Of a stretch of DNA of 5,329 nt, positions 1 through 5,329 are shown piece by piece. A model generated the notes under the pieces. It was not told the DNA's origin, ran no database searches, and worked only from the letters and a program-made list of their open reading frames with translations. How positions within the stretch are numbered: position 1 is the first letter of the stretch; each line of letters starts with the position of its first letter. The stretch spans positions 1 through 5,329 of the forward strand of contig JAHEME010000260.1 in assembly GCA_024643825.1 (NCBI GenBank), in the 5' to 3' direction. The translations under genes and the position numbers were made by a program. The stretch comes from Chloroflexota bacterium. Its GTDB lineage: Bacteria; Chloroflexota; Anaerolineae; Aggregatilineales; UBA3940.

Positions 1-330
1 AAAGTCGTTAGCCTGGCTGCCCATCTGAAGGATCAATTCTCTCCTTCTTTCCATGGCTGAACGGCGCTCGTTCAGGCCATCGATGATCAAGATGGTGATG
101 GCAATACTCACTAGCTCGGTGCTGGCATTGGCATAAAACTCGGTGACAAATACTATCAAGTCAAAGGAGCCAGGGTGAAGAAGTTCAAATCCGCGGACGG
201 CACTGGTAATGCCTAATGACAATAGGACTCCCCCAAGAATTCGTGCCGCATTCCACCACCGGATCATTGCAATGAAGCGGGAAACAAGGGCCATTAGCAG
301 ATGAAAGATCTGTCGAATAGTAATACCCAT
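1..330 (-). CDS. Membrane-anchored protein, partial (N-terminal 110 residues), paralogue of the adjacent pentapeptide-repeat protein
   Basis: Reading leftwards from an ATG at 330-328, the frame stays open for 110 codons and leaves the window at base 1, so the 3' end is missing. An AGGGAG ribosome binding site lies at 340-345, nine bases before the start. The product has a hydrophobic stretch near residues 31-46, a second at about 71-86, then an arginine-rich charged helix (ERRSAMERRREL, about 88-99) and the motif LQMGSQANDF at 101-110. The neighbouring protein (start 1356) has the same order and a matching QQMGSLSNDF exactly where its linker leads into pentapeptide repeats; TELVSIAITILIIDGL also parallels TEMFGAFLTFLLIEVL. 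I infer that this is a tandem paralogue whose repeats lie off the window. The two genes are 36 bases apart and probably co-transcribed. The coding call is firm; function is unknown. Confidence 0.8.
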   Translation of the reverse strand, partial: MGITIRQIFHLLMALVSRFIAMIRWWNAARILGGVLLSLGITSAVRGFELLHPGSFDLIVFVTEFYANASTELVSIAITILIIDGLNERRSAMERRRELILQMGSQANDF

Positions 331-339
331 TGCTATTTT

Positions 340-345
340 CTCCCT
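340..345 (-). promoter_or_regulatory. Ribosome binding site of the left-edge partial gene
   Basis: AGGGAG on the minus strand, nine bases upstream of the ATG at 330-328. It supports the start of a gene that has no stop codon inside the window. Confidence 0.6.
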
Positions 346-366
346 GTTATCTCATTGCGAAAGCAG

Positions 367-1356
367 CTATTCCTTGCCGCGATACGCGGGTGAGCCATTG
401 TACTCTGACCGCCAGAACTCCGGGTGTTGCGGATTGGTGAAGCGCGTCATGTCGGTGTCCGGTGTCCATTTGGTGTCGTCAGGCAGCGTGGTATCTTTGT
501 CCAGCAAGGCGGCATGCAGGTATTTTGCCCCTTGCAGGTTCGCTTCAAGAAGGTTTACCCCCTGAAGGTTGGTGGTCAAATTTGCCTCTTCCAGATCCGC
601 AAATGATAGATCTGCCCCTGCCAACCTGGTATTTGTGAAGTCAACCCTTTGCAGGTTGGCTGCTACTAATTTGGCTCCTTTCAGGTTGGCATACACCAGG
701 CGAGAGCCTTCCAGATTGGCGTTTTCGAGATTGGCTGCCGCGAGGTCAGCACTCTCCAGGTTTGCCTGCTGGAGTGCGCTTTCGACCAGATTTGCCCGTT
801 GAAGATTGGCCTGATCCAATTGTGTTCCGTCCAGGCTGGCCTGCCGGAGATCTGCGCCTTGCAAATTGGCGCGCCTCAACCACGCCCCGCGCAAGTCGGT
901 ATAGGTCAGGTTAGCCCCTTGCAGGTTGGCACCCTCCAGGCTTGCTCCCCGGAGCGAGCCATCCATATGCCATCCATTGATCGATGCTATTCGTATCGCT
1001 TCCAACGAAAAGTCATTGGATAGGCTGCCCATTTGCTGAATGATGGCCCGCTTGTGCTGCGCTTCCGCCTCGGCCCGTGCTTCTGCACTGCGCCGCTTTG
1101 CCAGCAGCACCTCGATCAGCAGAAAGGTGAGGAACGCGCCAAACATCTCGGTTCCAAAGTTTTGCGAGAACCCATCAGCCCATGAGGCGAGGTCGGGTTC
1201 CAGTGTCTGGAAGTGAAAGAAGAGTGACGCTCCGACCGCGCCAAAGAACAACCCGATCAGAATGCCGAGCACAAGCCCATCGCTGATGCCGCCAGATGTG
1301 CTGGTCGCCGGTTCCCTGACAGGTCGAAAGACACTTCTTCTACCGTCTGCGTCCAT
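367..1356 (-). CDS. Membrane-anchored pentapeptide-repeat protein
   Basis: A 329-residue protein starting at the ATG at 1356. Two membrane segments (about 27-48 and 68-86) are followed by an Ala/Arg/Glu-rich charged helix (87-106), a linker with QQMGSLSNDF (107-116) and WHMDGSLRGASL, then a long run of A(N/D/S)LxG-type pentapeptides. About 25 uninterrupted repeats fill 136-260; a four-residue unit (TTNL, 261-264) follows, then three or four more to about 282. The C-terminal tail (283-329) is non-repetitive and polar, with TKWTPDTDMTRFTNPQHPEFW. Pentapeptide repeats fold as a right-handed quadrilateral beta-helix, usually a protein-binding surface. The two helices would hold this rod at the membrane with both ends on one side, probably the cytoplasm because of the Lys/Arg-rich flank. 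Unlike Qnr/MfpA proteins it is membrane-bound, so gyrase protection should not be assumed. Role and partner are unknown. Confidence 0.9.
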   Translation of the reverse strand: MDADGRRSVFRPVREPATSTSGGISDGLVLGILIGLFFGAVGASLFFHFQTLEPDLASWADGFSQNFGTEMFGAFLTFLLIEVLLAKRRSAEARAEAEAQHKRAIIQQMGSLSNDFSLEAIRIASINGWHMDGSLRGASLEGANLQGANLTYTDLRGAWLRRANLQGADLRQASLDGTQLDQANLQRANLVESALQQANLESADLAAANLENANLEGSRLVYANLKGAKLVAANLQRVDFTNTRLAGADLSFADLEEANLTTNLQGVNLLEANLQGAKYLHAALLDKDTTLPDDTKWTPDTDMTRFTNPQHPEFWRSEYNGSPAYRGKE

Positions 1357-1362
1357 TAGATA

Positions 1363-1369
1363 CCCCTTT
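1363..1369 (-). promoter_or_regulatory. Ribosome binding site that fixes the pentapeptide gene start
   Basis: AAAGGGG on the minus strand, six bases before the ATG at 1356. The frame is open further upstream to a TTG at 1401, but that codon has no comparable site and lies upstream of the suggested transcription start, so 1356 is preferred. Confidence 0.7.
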
Positions 1370-1389
1370 GGTAAAAGATGATTCTGCTT

Positions 1390-1418
1390 ATGATAGAGCA
1401 AAAAAGTCCCTGCGGGAA
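1390..1418 (-). promoter_or_regulatory. Candidate promoter for the pentapeptide gene pair
   Basis: On the minus strand TATCAT (1390-1395, five of six to the -10 consensus) is preceded, after a 17-base spacer containing TTTTTT, by TTCCCG (1413-1418, only three of six to the -35 consensus). A start near 1383 would give a leader of about 27 bases carrying the AAAGGGG site. The -35 match is weak, so this is a suggestion only. Confidence 0.35.
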
Positions 1419-1574
1419 GACACGATCAGCAGATGCCATAACAACCCAGACCCTGACACGGATACGCGCCGTAGGCTCGCGGACTGCCTCAGCCCACCCC
1501 GGAACACGTCTCCTTTTCTGCCATTATGCGAGAATCGCGTTCAGGTGTATCCTGATGCGACTATTCGTTTGCAC

Positions 1575-1580
1575 AGGGAG
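1575..1580 (+). promoter_or_regulatory. Ribosome binding site of the 87-codon gene
   Basis: AGGGAG ends five bases before the ATG at 1586. A second in-frame ATG at 1592 would be eleven bases away, so 1586 is the better start. Confidence 0.65.
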
Positions 1581-1585
1581 CAATC

Positions 1586-1849
1586 ATGACTATGAAATCA
1601 GCATCACCAGGCGGCAAAAAACCGGGTGCATTGAAGCGCGCAAGCAAGTATGCGATCTGGTTTGCGTTGGCTGGCGTCATTCTTGGCCTTCTCAACAGCG
1701 AACAACTGGGGTTAGTTCCTACCGTCCTCTTAACGACGATATGCACCACGGCGTTCGGCGTCACTCTGGTGACCGTCATCTTTGCTGCCCGGAATCAGAC
1801 GGCGAACCCGATAGATGATCCCAACGAGGATGCGTTTGACGATGGATAG
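1586..1849 (+). CDS. Small two-helix membrane protein, unknown function
   Basis: An 87-residue protein with an AGGGAG ribosome binding site five bases upstream of its ATG. The N-terminus is basic (GGKKPGALKRASK, residues 9-21). Two hydrophobic segments follow, about 22-37 and 43-67, joined by the short turn NSEQLG, and the C-terminus is acidic (DDPNEDAFDDG, 77-87). By the positive-inside rule the N-terminus should be cytoplasmic; a hairpin would put the acidic tail there too. No family motif or catalytic residue is recognised. It is transcribed away from the pentapeptide pair and is followed by a weak terminator-like hairpin, so it looks monocistronic. The ribosome binding site, the membrane pattern and the uninterrupted frame support a real gene. 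A minus-strand frame over the same bases is less credible. Confidence 0.7.
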   Translation: MTMKSASPGGKKPGALKRASKYAIWFALAGVILGLLNSEQLGLVPTVLLTTICTTAFGVTLVTVIFAARNQTANPIDDPNEDAFDDG

Positions 1850-1876
1850 CCAAACTGCGGGCAGAGGTCTTCCTCA

Positions 1877-1901
1877 GACCCACTAGATGGGTTCCATTTT
1901 T
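1877..1901 (+). terminator. Weak intrinsic terminator-like hairpin
   Basis: ACCCA (1878-1882) pairs with TGGGT (1888-1892) around a five-base loop, with a further G-T wobble at 1877/1893. Five T residues follow at 1897-1901 after the short interval CCA. It sits 28 bases past the stop of the 87-codon gene. The stem is short, so this is a weak call. Confidence 0.35.
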
Positions 1902-1965
1902 AGGGGAGCCGATCCCTGGTTCCGCTTTCCGTCATGAACCTTCTGCCAACTATTTTCCCCGCCCA

Positions 1966-1988
1966 CCTACCCCAATAAGTGGGGTGGG
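1966..1988. repeat. Inverted repeat / GC-rich hairpin
   Basis: The left arm 1966-1974 (CCTACCCCA) pairs with the right arm 1980-1988 (TGGGGTGGG) over nine positions, one of them a T-G wobble, around the loop ATAAG. The six inner pairs are perfect. No T-tract follows on either strand, so it is not a standard intrinsic terminator. It lies about 26 bases upstream of the extended -10 promoter, where it could be an operator or a remnant of transcript structure; its role is unknown. Confidence 0.5.
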
Positions 1989-2013
1989 CACCTCCCCCAT
2001 CCAGCCTCAATAA

Positions 2014-2022
2014 TGGTATACT
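2014..2022 (+). promoter_or_regulatory. Extended -10 promoter
   Basis: TGG followed by TATACT (2017-2022) matches the extended -10 form TGnTATAAT with one mismatch. No TTGACA-like -35 is present 16-18 bases upstream, which extended -10 promoters often do without. An A-containing start at about 2027-2029 would give a leader of roughly 65 bases before the ATG at 2093. It could drive the truncated ATPase start, the 88-codon gene and, by read-through, the ABC operon, because I see no strong terminator between 2022 and 2701. Confidence 0.45.
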
Positions 2023-2058
2023 CAGGATAGAAACAGTCCAGGTACACTCTACGCCCTG

Positions 2059-2134
2059 AGCCTTCGTCCCCTTCATTTGATCGAGGAAACCCATGAACGC
2101 CGTGGAAATTGAGAATCTCACCTGCGTCGATGGG
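2059..2134 (+). repeat. Direct repeat, copy 1: leader and first 14 codons of an ABC ATPase gene
   Basis: This aligns without gaps to 2667-2742, offset by 608 bases. By eye 29 of 34 bases upstream of the ATG and 31 of 42 bases from the ATG onward are identical. A run of 20 identical bases (2080-2099) spans the ribosome binding site and start codon. Similarity ends abruptly on both sides. Confidence 0.85.
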
Positions 2135-2230
2135 TACGTGCCTCGTAAGCAACCCAATCTCTGGCCTCACCGACCACATCTAGCACTCGTCTCATCAACG
2201 ATCAATAGGAAGATTGCCCACCTTTTCTAG
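2093..2230 (+). pseudogene. Truncated ABC-transporter ATPase gene start (5' remnant)
   Basis: An ATG preceded by GAGGAAACCC opens a 45-codon frame ending at TAG 2228-2230. Its first 14 residues, MNAVEIENLTCVDG, parallel MNVVETENLTRIYG of the intact ATPase at 2701. From codon 15 the similarity ends: the rest is not ABC-like, and Walker A, signature, Walker B and H-loop are all absent. The aromatic A-loop position (Tyr in the intact protein) is Asp here. Several of the differences between copies are at third codon positions, as expected if both were once under protein selection. I therefore read it as what remains of a paralogous ATPase gene after deletion or recombination. It keeps a good ribosome binding site and may be translated as a 45-residue peptide just before the 88-codon gene, so a leader-peptide role is the alternative. 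Confidence 0.7.
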
Positions 2231-2238
2231 AAGGGAGA
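2231..2238 (+). promoter_or_regulatory. Ribosome binding site of the 88-codon gene
   Basis: AAGGGAGA begins right after the TAG of the 45-codon remnant and ends seven bases before the ATG at 2246. The closeness would allow translational coupling between the two frames. Confidence 0.7.
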
Positions 2239-2245
2239 CAGAGCA

Positions 2246-2512
2246 ATGCCAATATCCATTTTTCTTATCCTGGTCGTCGGACTCAGTGTCGCTATGTATT
2301 TTTTGATCAGACCGCTACAGTTCTTCAGCAACCGGCAATGGCTGGTCAGTCATGGTTTTTTGCTTGCTGGTCTTGGCTTCATTCTCGGCTGGCTGTGGTT
2401 CAATCGGGGCCAATTTGAGCAGATTACCATGCTGATGGGCGGAATCTGGTCTTTAGCTGGCGGCCTTTGCTTTGTGGTGGGCTATATCGTAACAAGGAAA
2501 GCTCAAGGCTAA
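2246..2512 (+). CDS. Small three-helix membrane protein, unknown function
   Basis: An 88-residue protein with a strong AAGGGAGA site upstream. Three hydrophobic segments are visible at about 3-22, 33-52 and 62-82, separated by a basic/aromatic loop (RPLQFFSNRQW, 22-32) and a polar loop (NRGQFEQ, 53-59), and ending in a short basic tail (TRKAQG). No family motif is recognised and there is no signal-peptidase-like site, so an integral inner-membrane protein is most likely. It lies between the truncated ATPase start and the intact ABC operon on the same strand, which could make it an accessory membrane subunit or simply a passenger. Its base composition is lower in GC than the ABC genes (27 of 60 bases at 2281-2340), so a separate origin is possible. 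Confidence 0.75.
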   Translation: MPISIFLILVVGLSVAMYFLIRPLQFFSNRQWLVSHGFLLAGLGFILGWLWFNRGQFEQITMLMGGIWSLAGGLCFVVGYIVTRKAQG

Positions 2513-2666
2513 TGAGGCGAAATGGACAGCACCAGCCAGCTTTGATGCTTGAATCATCCGTTTAGCACCCGGAGCCGATTGACGCACCAAGACCAATGGC
2601 GACCAAACACAGGACGAAACTCCGCTCATTACGCCTGCCAGATTTTCTAACAAGGCCATGCGGATA
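2513..2666 (+). other. Spacer between the 88-codon gene and the ABC operon
   Basis: No credible gene, convincing -10/-35 pair or terminator hairpin was found. TTGACG at 2579-2584 resembles a -35 box, but nothing suitable lies 16-18 bases downstream. Transcription of the ABC genes may therefore depend on a poorly conserved promoter here or on read-through from the promoter at 2014-2022. Confidence 0.4.
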
Positions 2667-2742
2667 AGCCTTCTTTCCCTTCATCCCATCGAGGAAACCC
2701 ATGAACGTCGTAGAAACTGAAAACCTGACCCGTATCTATGGC
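2667..2742 (+). repeat. Direct repeat, copy 2: leader and first 14 codons of the intact ABC ATPase gene
   Basis: This is the partner of 2059-2134. The identical 20-base core is 2688-2707 and covers GAGGAAACCC plus the ATG. The non-coding leader is better conserved between the copies (29/34) than the coding start (31/42). Confidence 0.85.
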
Positions 2743-3420
2743 AGCGGCGACGCGCAGGTCACGGCTCTTGACCATGTATCCCTGCATGTGGAACCCGGCG
2801 AGTTCGTCGCCGTGATGGGGCCAAGCGGGTGCGGCAAATCAACGCTGCTACACCTGATCGGCGGGCTGGACAGCCCCAGCGAAGGGCTGGTCAAGATCGA
2901 TGGGCAGGACCTGAGCGCATTGAACGATGACGCGCTCACCGACCTGCGCCGCCAGCGGATCGGGTTCATCTTCCAGTTCTTCAACCTGATCCCGACCCTG
3001 ACGGCGCTGGATAACACCGCACTGCCCCTGGTGCTGGGCGGCACCAAGCCTGCCGACGCGCAGGCCCGCGCCGCCGAATGGCTACAGAAGCTCGAAGTCG
3101 CCGACCGGCGCACGCATCGCCCGGAGGAACTCTCCGGGGGGCAGCGGCAGCGCGTGGCGATTGCGCGCGTGCTGGTCACCGAACCCTCGCTGATCCTCGC
3201 CGATGAGCCGACGGGCAACCTCGACTCAAGCGCGGCGGATGACTTCGCCAAACTGCTGCGGGAAACGGTTGACAAGTGGGAGCGAAGCATCCTGCTGGTG
3301 ACGCACGACCCGCGCATCTCGTCCTACGCGGATCGCATCCTTCAGATGAAGGACGGGCGGATCACCGAGGAGACCAGGAACGGCAAGAAGCCCGCTGCGA
3401 AGGAGGTCATCCATGCGTGA
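2701..3420 (+). CDS. ABC transporter ATP-binding protein, LolD/MacB type
   Basis: A 239-residue ATPase that should hydrolyse ATP at the cytoplasmic face to drive the permease encoded just downstream. All motifs are present in order: A-loop aromatic Tyr13, Walker A GPSGCGKST (40-48), Q-loop Gln92 within FQFFNLIPTLTALDN, signature LSGGQRQRVAIARVL (144-158), Walker B LILADEP (164-170) with catalytic Glu169, D-loop NLDS and H-loop His202 in LLVTHD. The FQFFNLIPTLTALDN stretch and the length match the LolD/MacB/FtsE-like subfamily, whose systems work on substrates in the membrane or periplasm (lipoprotein release, macrolide or peptide export) rather than by classical import. The substrate is not predictable. 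GAGG at 2691-2694 is the ribosome binding site. The last eight bases overlap the permease start, so the two are translationally coupled. Confidence 0.96.
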   Translation: MNVVETENLTRIYGSGDAQVTALDHVSLHVEPGEFVAVMGPSGCGKSTLLHLIGGLDSPSEGLVKIDGQDLSALNDDALTDLRRQRIGFIFQFFNLIPTLTALDNTALPLVLGGTKPADAQARAAEWLQKLEVADRRTHRPEELSGGQRQRVAIARVLVTEPSLILADEPTGNLDSSAADDFAKLLRETVDKWERSILLVTHDPRISSYADRILQMKDGRITEETRNGKKPAAKEVIHA

Positions 3421-5329
3421 ACTCCCGCTGGCAATCAGCTATCTGAAAGGCCGCCCGGCCCGGACGATCATGACGATCCTCTCGATTGTGATCGGGGTGA
3501 TGATCATGTTCGGGCTGAACGGGATGGCCCCTGCTCTGCAAGACCTGTTCATCTCCAACACACAGTCGGTGGCGCTTGCCAACGTCGATCTGTACGTATC
3601 CCGCAAGGATGGCAGCTTCTTCCGCCAGGAGGAGCTTCAGCAAGTTGCCGCCATTCCAGGGATGGAATCGACGGCAGCGATGATCGTGCGGGCGGTCTCT
3701 GTGCCACCGGGCCGCTACAAGACGCCTAACGAGAGCGACATCACCACGATTCAGGTGTTCGGAGTGGATACCTCGACCACCGATGAGACCTTCAATGTGA
3801 TCACCGCTGGAGGACGACGGCTGCTGGATGGTCGCACCCTGCAACCCGGCGAGACCGGAGACGTGGTGCTGATCTCGCAGAAGTTCTCGGACTTCACGGG
3901 GGTGCGCGTGGGCGGTCAGATCGACCTGCCCGGCGCAAGCGGCTGGCAGTCCTATCAGGTGGTGGGCATCCTCGACGATCCGGGGCTGCTGCTGGGAACT
4001 CAGCAGGTCTTCATGCCGCTGGCGGCGGCGCAGGGATTTCTCAATGCGCCGGGGCGGATCAATACAATCATGGGACGGTATGCAGAAGGCGCTGATGCAC
4101 AGGCCATCGACGCGGCGGTAGAGGCGCACTTCGGCAATGGGTACGAACTCACGCCTCTCGGCGGCGGGGCGGATGTATGGGCCGCGCTGCTGGAATTCAT
4201 GAACGTGATCTTCACCATGTTCGGACTGTTGGCGCTGGCGATGGCCGGGTTGATCATGTTCAACACGTTCCGCACGAGCGTAGTCGAACGCCGCCGCGAT
4301 ATCGGGATGCTGCGGGCAGTCGGGGCGAAGCGCGGAATCGTGATGCGCACGGTCTTATACGAGGGACTGATTCAAGCCGTGATGGGAACGCTGCTGGGCC
4401 TGCTGTTAGGGTTTGGATTTGCCTACCTTGCAAAAGCAGGGCTGAGTTCCGCGTTTCAGAGTCTGCTGGGAAGCCCACTGGGTGAGCCGCGTTTCAGCCT
4501 GCTGACCTTTGTGGTGTCTATCGTGTTTGGGATGGGCGTTCCGCTGATCAGCGTGTGGCTGCCTGCGCGCGACGCCAGCCATGTCACACCGCTGGAAGCG
4601 ATGCGCCCCTCGACCATCGAGCAGGAAAAATCGGTGCAGCGGAGCCGCCTGATCATCGGGGTGATTTTTCTTGCCCTGGGGCTGGCGGGATTGTTCAGCG
4701 GAGTGTTCCCGCTGATGGCGCTGGGGATGCTGATCTTTCTGCTGGCGCTGGGGCAGCTTGGCCCGCTGCTGATCGGCCCGGTGACGAGCTTCTTCAGCCG
4801 CGCGCTCAACCTCGCGTTTGGGCAGGAGGGCGGGCTGGCGGCGAGCAACATCGCGAGGCAGCCGCGCCGCGCATCGATCACCGCTTCGTCGCTGATGGTC
4901 AGCCTGGCGATTCTGATCGGGCTGGGCGGGATGCTGGCCTCGGTGTATGGCGGGGCGCTGCACTATCTGGATGGGAGTCTGCGCTCGGACTACATCATGA
5001 TGAACGCGCTGATCGTCACCAATGACACCATCGGCGCGGGGCCTGATCTGGCGGCGAGGGTTCGGGCGATCCCCGGCGTGGCTGACCTGACCACCATGCG
5101 GCAGACGGATGTACTCGACGCCAATGGCGTGGGCATCCGGCTGATCGGGATTGACCCGCCGAAGTATGCGGAGATCGCCGGGCTGACGTTCATCGAAGGG
5201 GATAAGTCCGCATTCCAACAGATAGTTGGCGGGAAGAATGTGATCGTCAACGGGCGGTTCGCATCCCAGTTTGGCACGAAGGTGGGGAACACGATCACAC
5301 TGAACGGAGATCACGGCCCGGTGCAGGTG

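Larger units (their letters stand above)
1357..1585. other. Divergent intergenic region
   Basis: This stretch of 229 bases separates the leftward pentapeptide pair from the rightward 87-codon gene and must carry promoters for both. Apart from the candidate minus-strand promoter at 1390-1418, I see no convincing plus-strand -35/-10 pair, no long inverted repeat that would suggest an operator, and no RNA gene. ORFs crossing it on the plus strand lack good ribosome binding sites and overlap the real genes. Confidence 0.5.

Overview
The window reads as a bacterial chromosome segment with two parts. The likely source is Chloroflexota, perhaps an Anaerolineae-type lineage. That placement is inference: it rests on the style of the membrane-anchored pentapeptide-repeat proteins (a QMGSxxNDF linker and a C-terminal TKWTPDTDMTRF stretch, which I associate with that phylum) and on a lysine-poor, GC-rich ABC operon. 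No rRNA, tRNA, CRISPR array, transposase or integrase was seen.

Left part (1-1356, minus strand): two consecutive genes read leftwards, 36 bases apart. The first (1356 to 367) is a 329-residue protein with two membrane segments, a charged helix and about 28 pentapeptide repeats. The second (330 to beyond base 1) is cut by the window edge. Its visible 110 residues match the N-terminal design of the first, down to the QMGSxxNDF motif, so the pair are tandem paralogues. Reading the other way from 1586 is an 87-residue two-helix membrane protein, so 1357-1585 is a divergent promoter region.

Middle (1850-2700, plus strand): a low-GC, gene-poor stretch. It holds a weak terminator-like hairpin, a second hairpin (1966-1988), an extended -10 promoter (2014-2022), a 45-codon ORF at 2093-2230 and a small three-helix membrane protein gene (2246-2512). 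The ORF begins with the leader, ribosome binding site and first 14 codons of an ABC ATPase gene and then loses the similarity. It is a truncated paralogue of the start of the intact ATPase gene at 2701.

Right part (2701-5329, plus strand): a GC-rich, translationally coupled operon. A LolD/MacB-type ATPase (239 aa, all motifs present) overlaps by 8 bases the start of a large MacB/FtsX-family permease (at least 639 aa) that leaves the window on the right. Together these would form a mechanotransmission-type (type VII) ABC complex. The substrate cannot be told from the sequence. No periplasmic adaptor gene is visible.

The most interesting signals are the duplicated ATPase 5' end with its conserved leader, the small membrane protein between the two copies, and the tandem membrane-anchored pentapeptide proteins. 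None is shown to be a new system.
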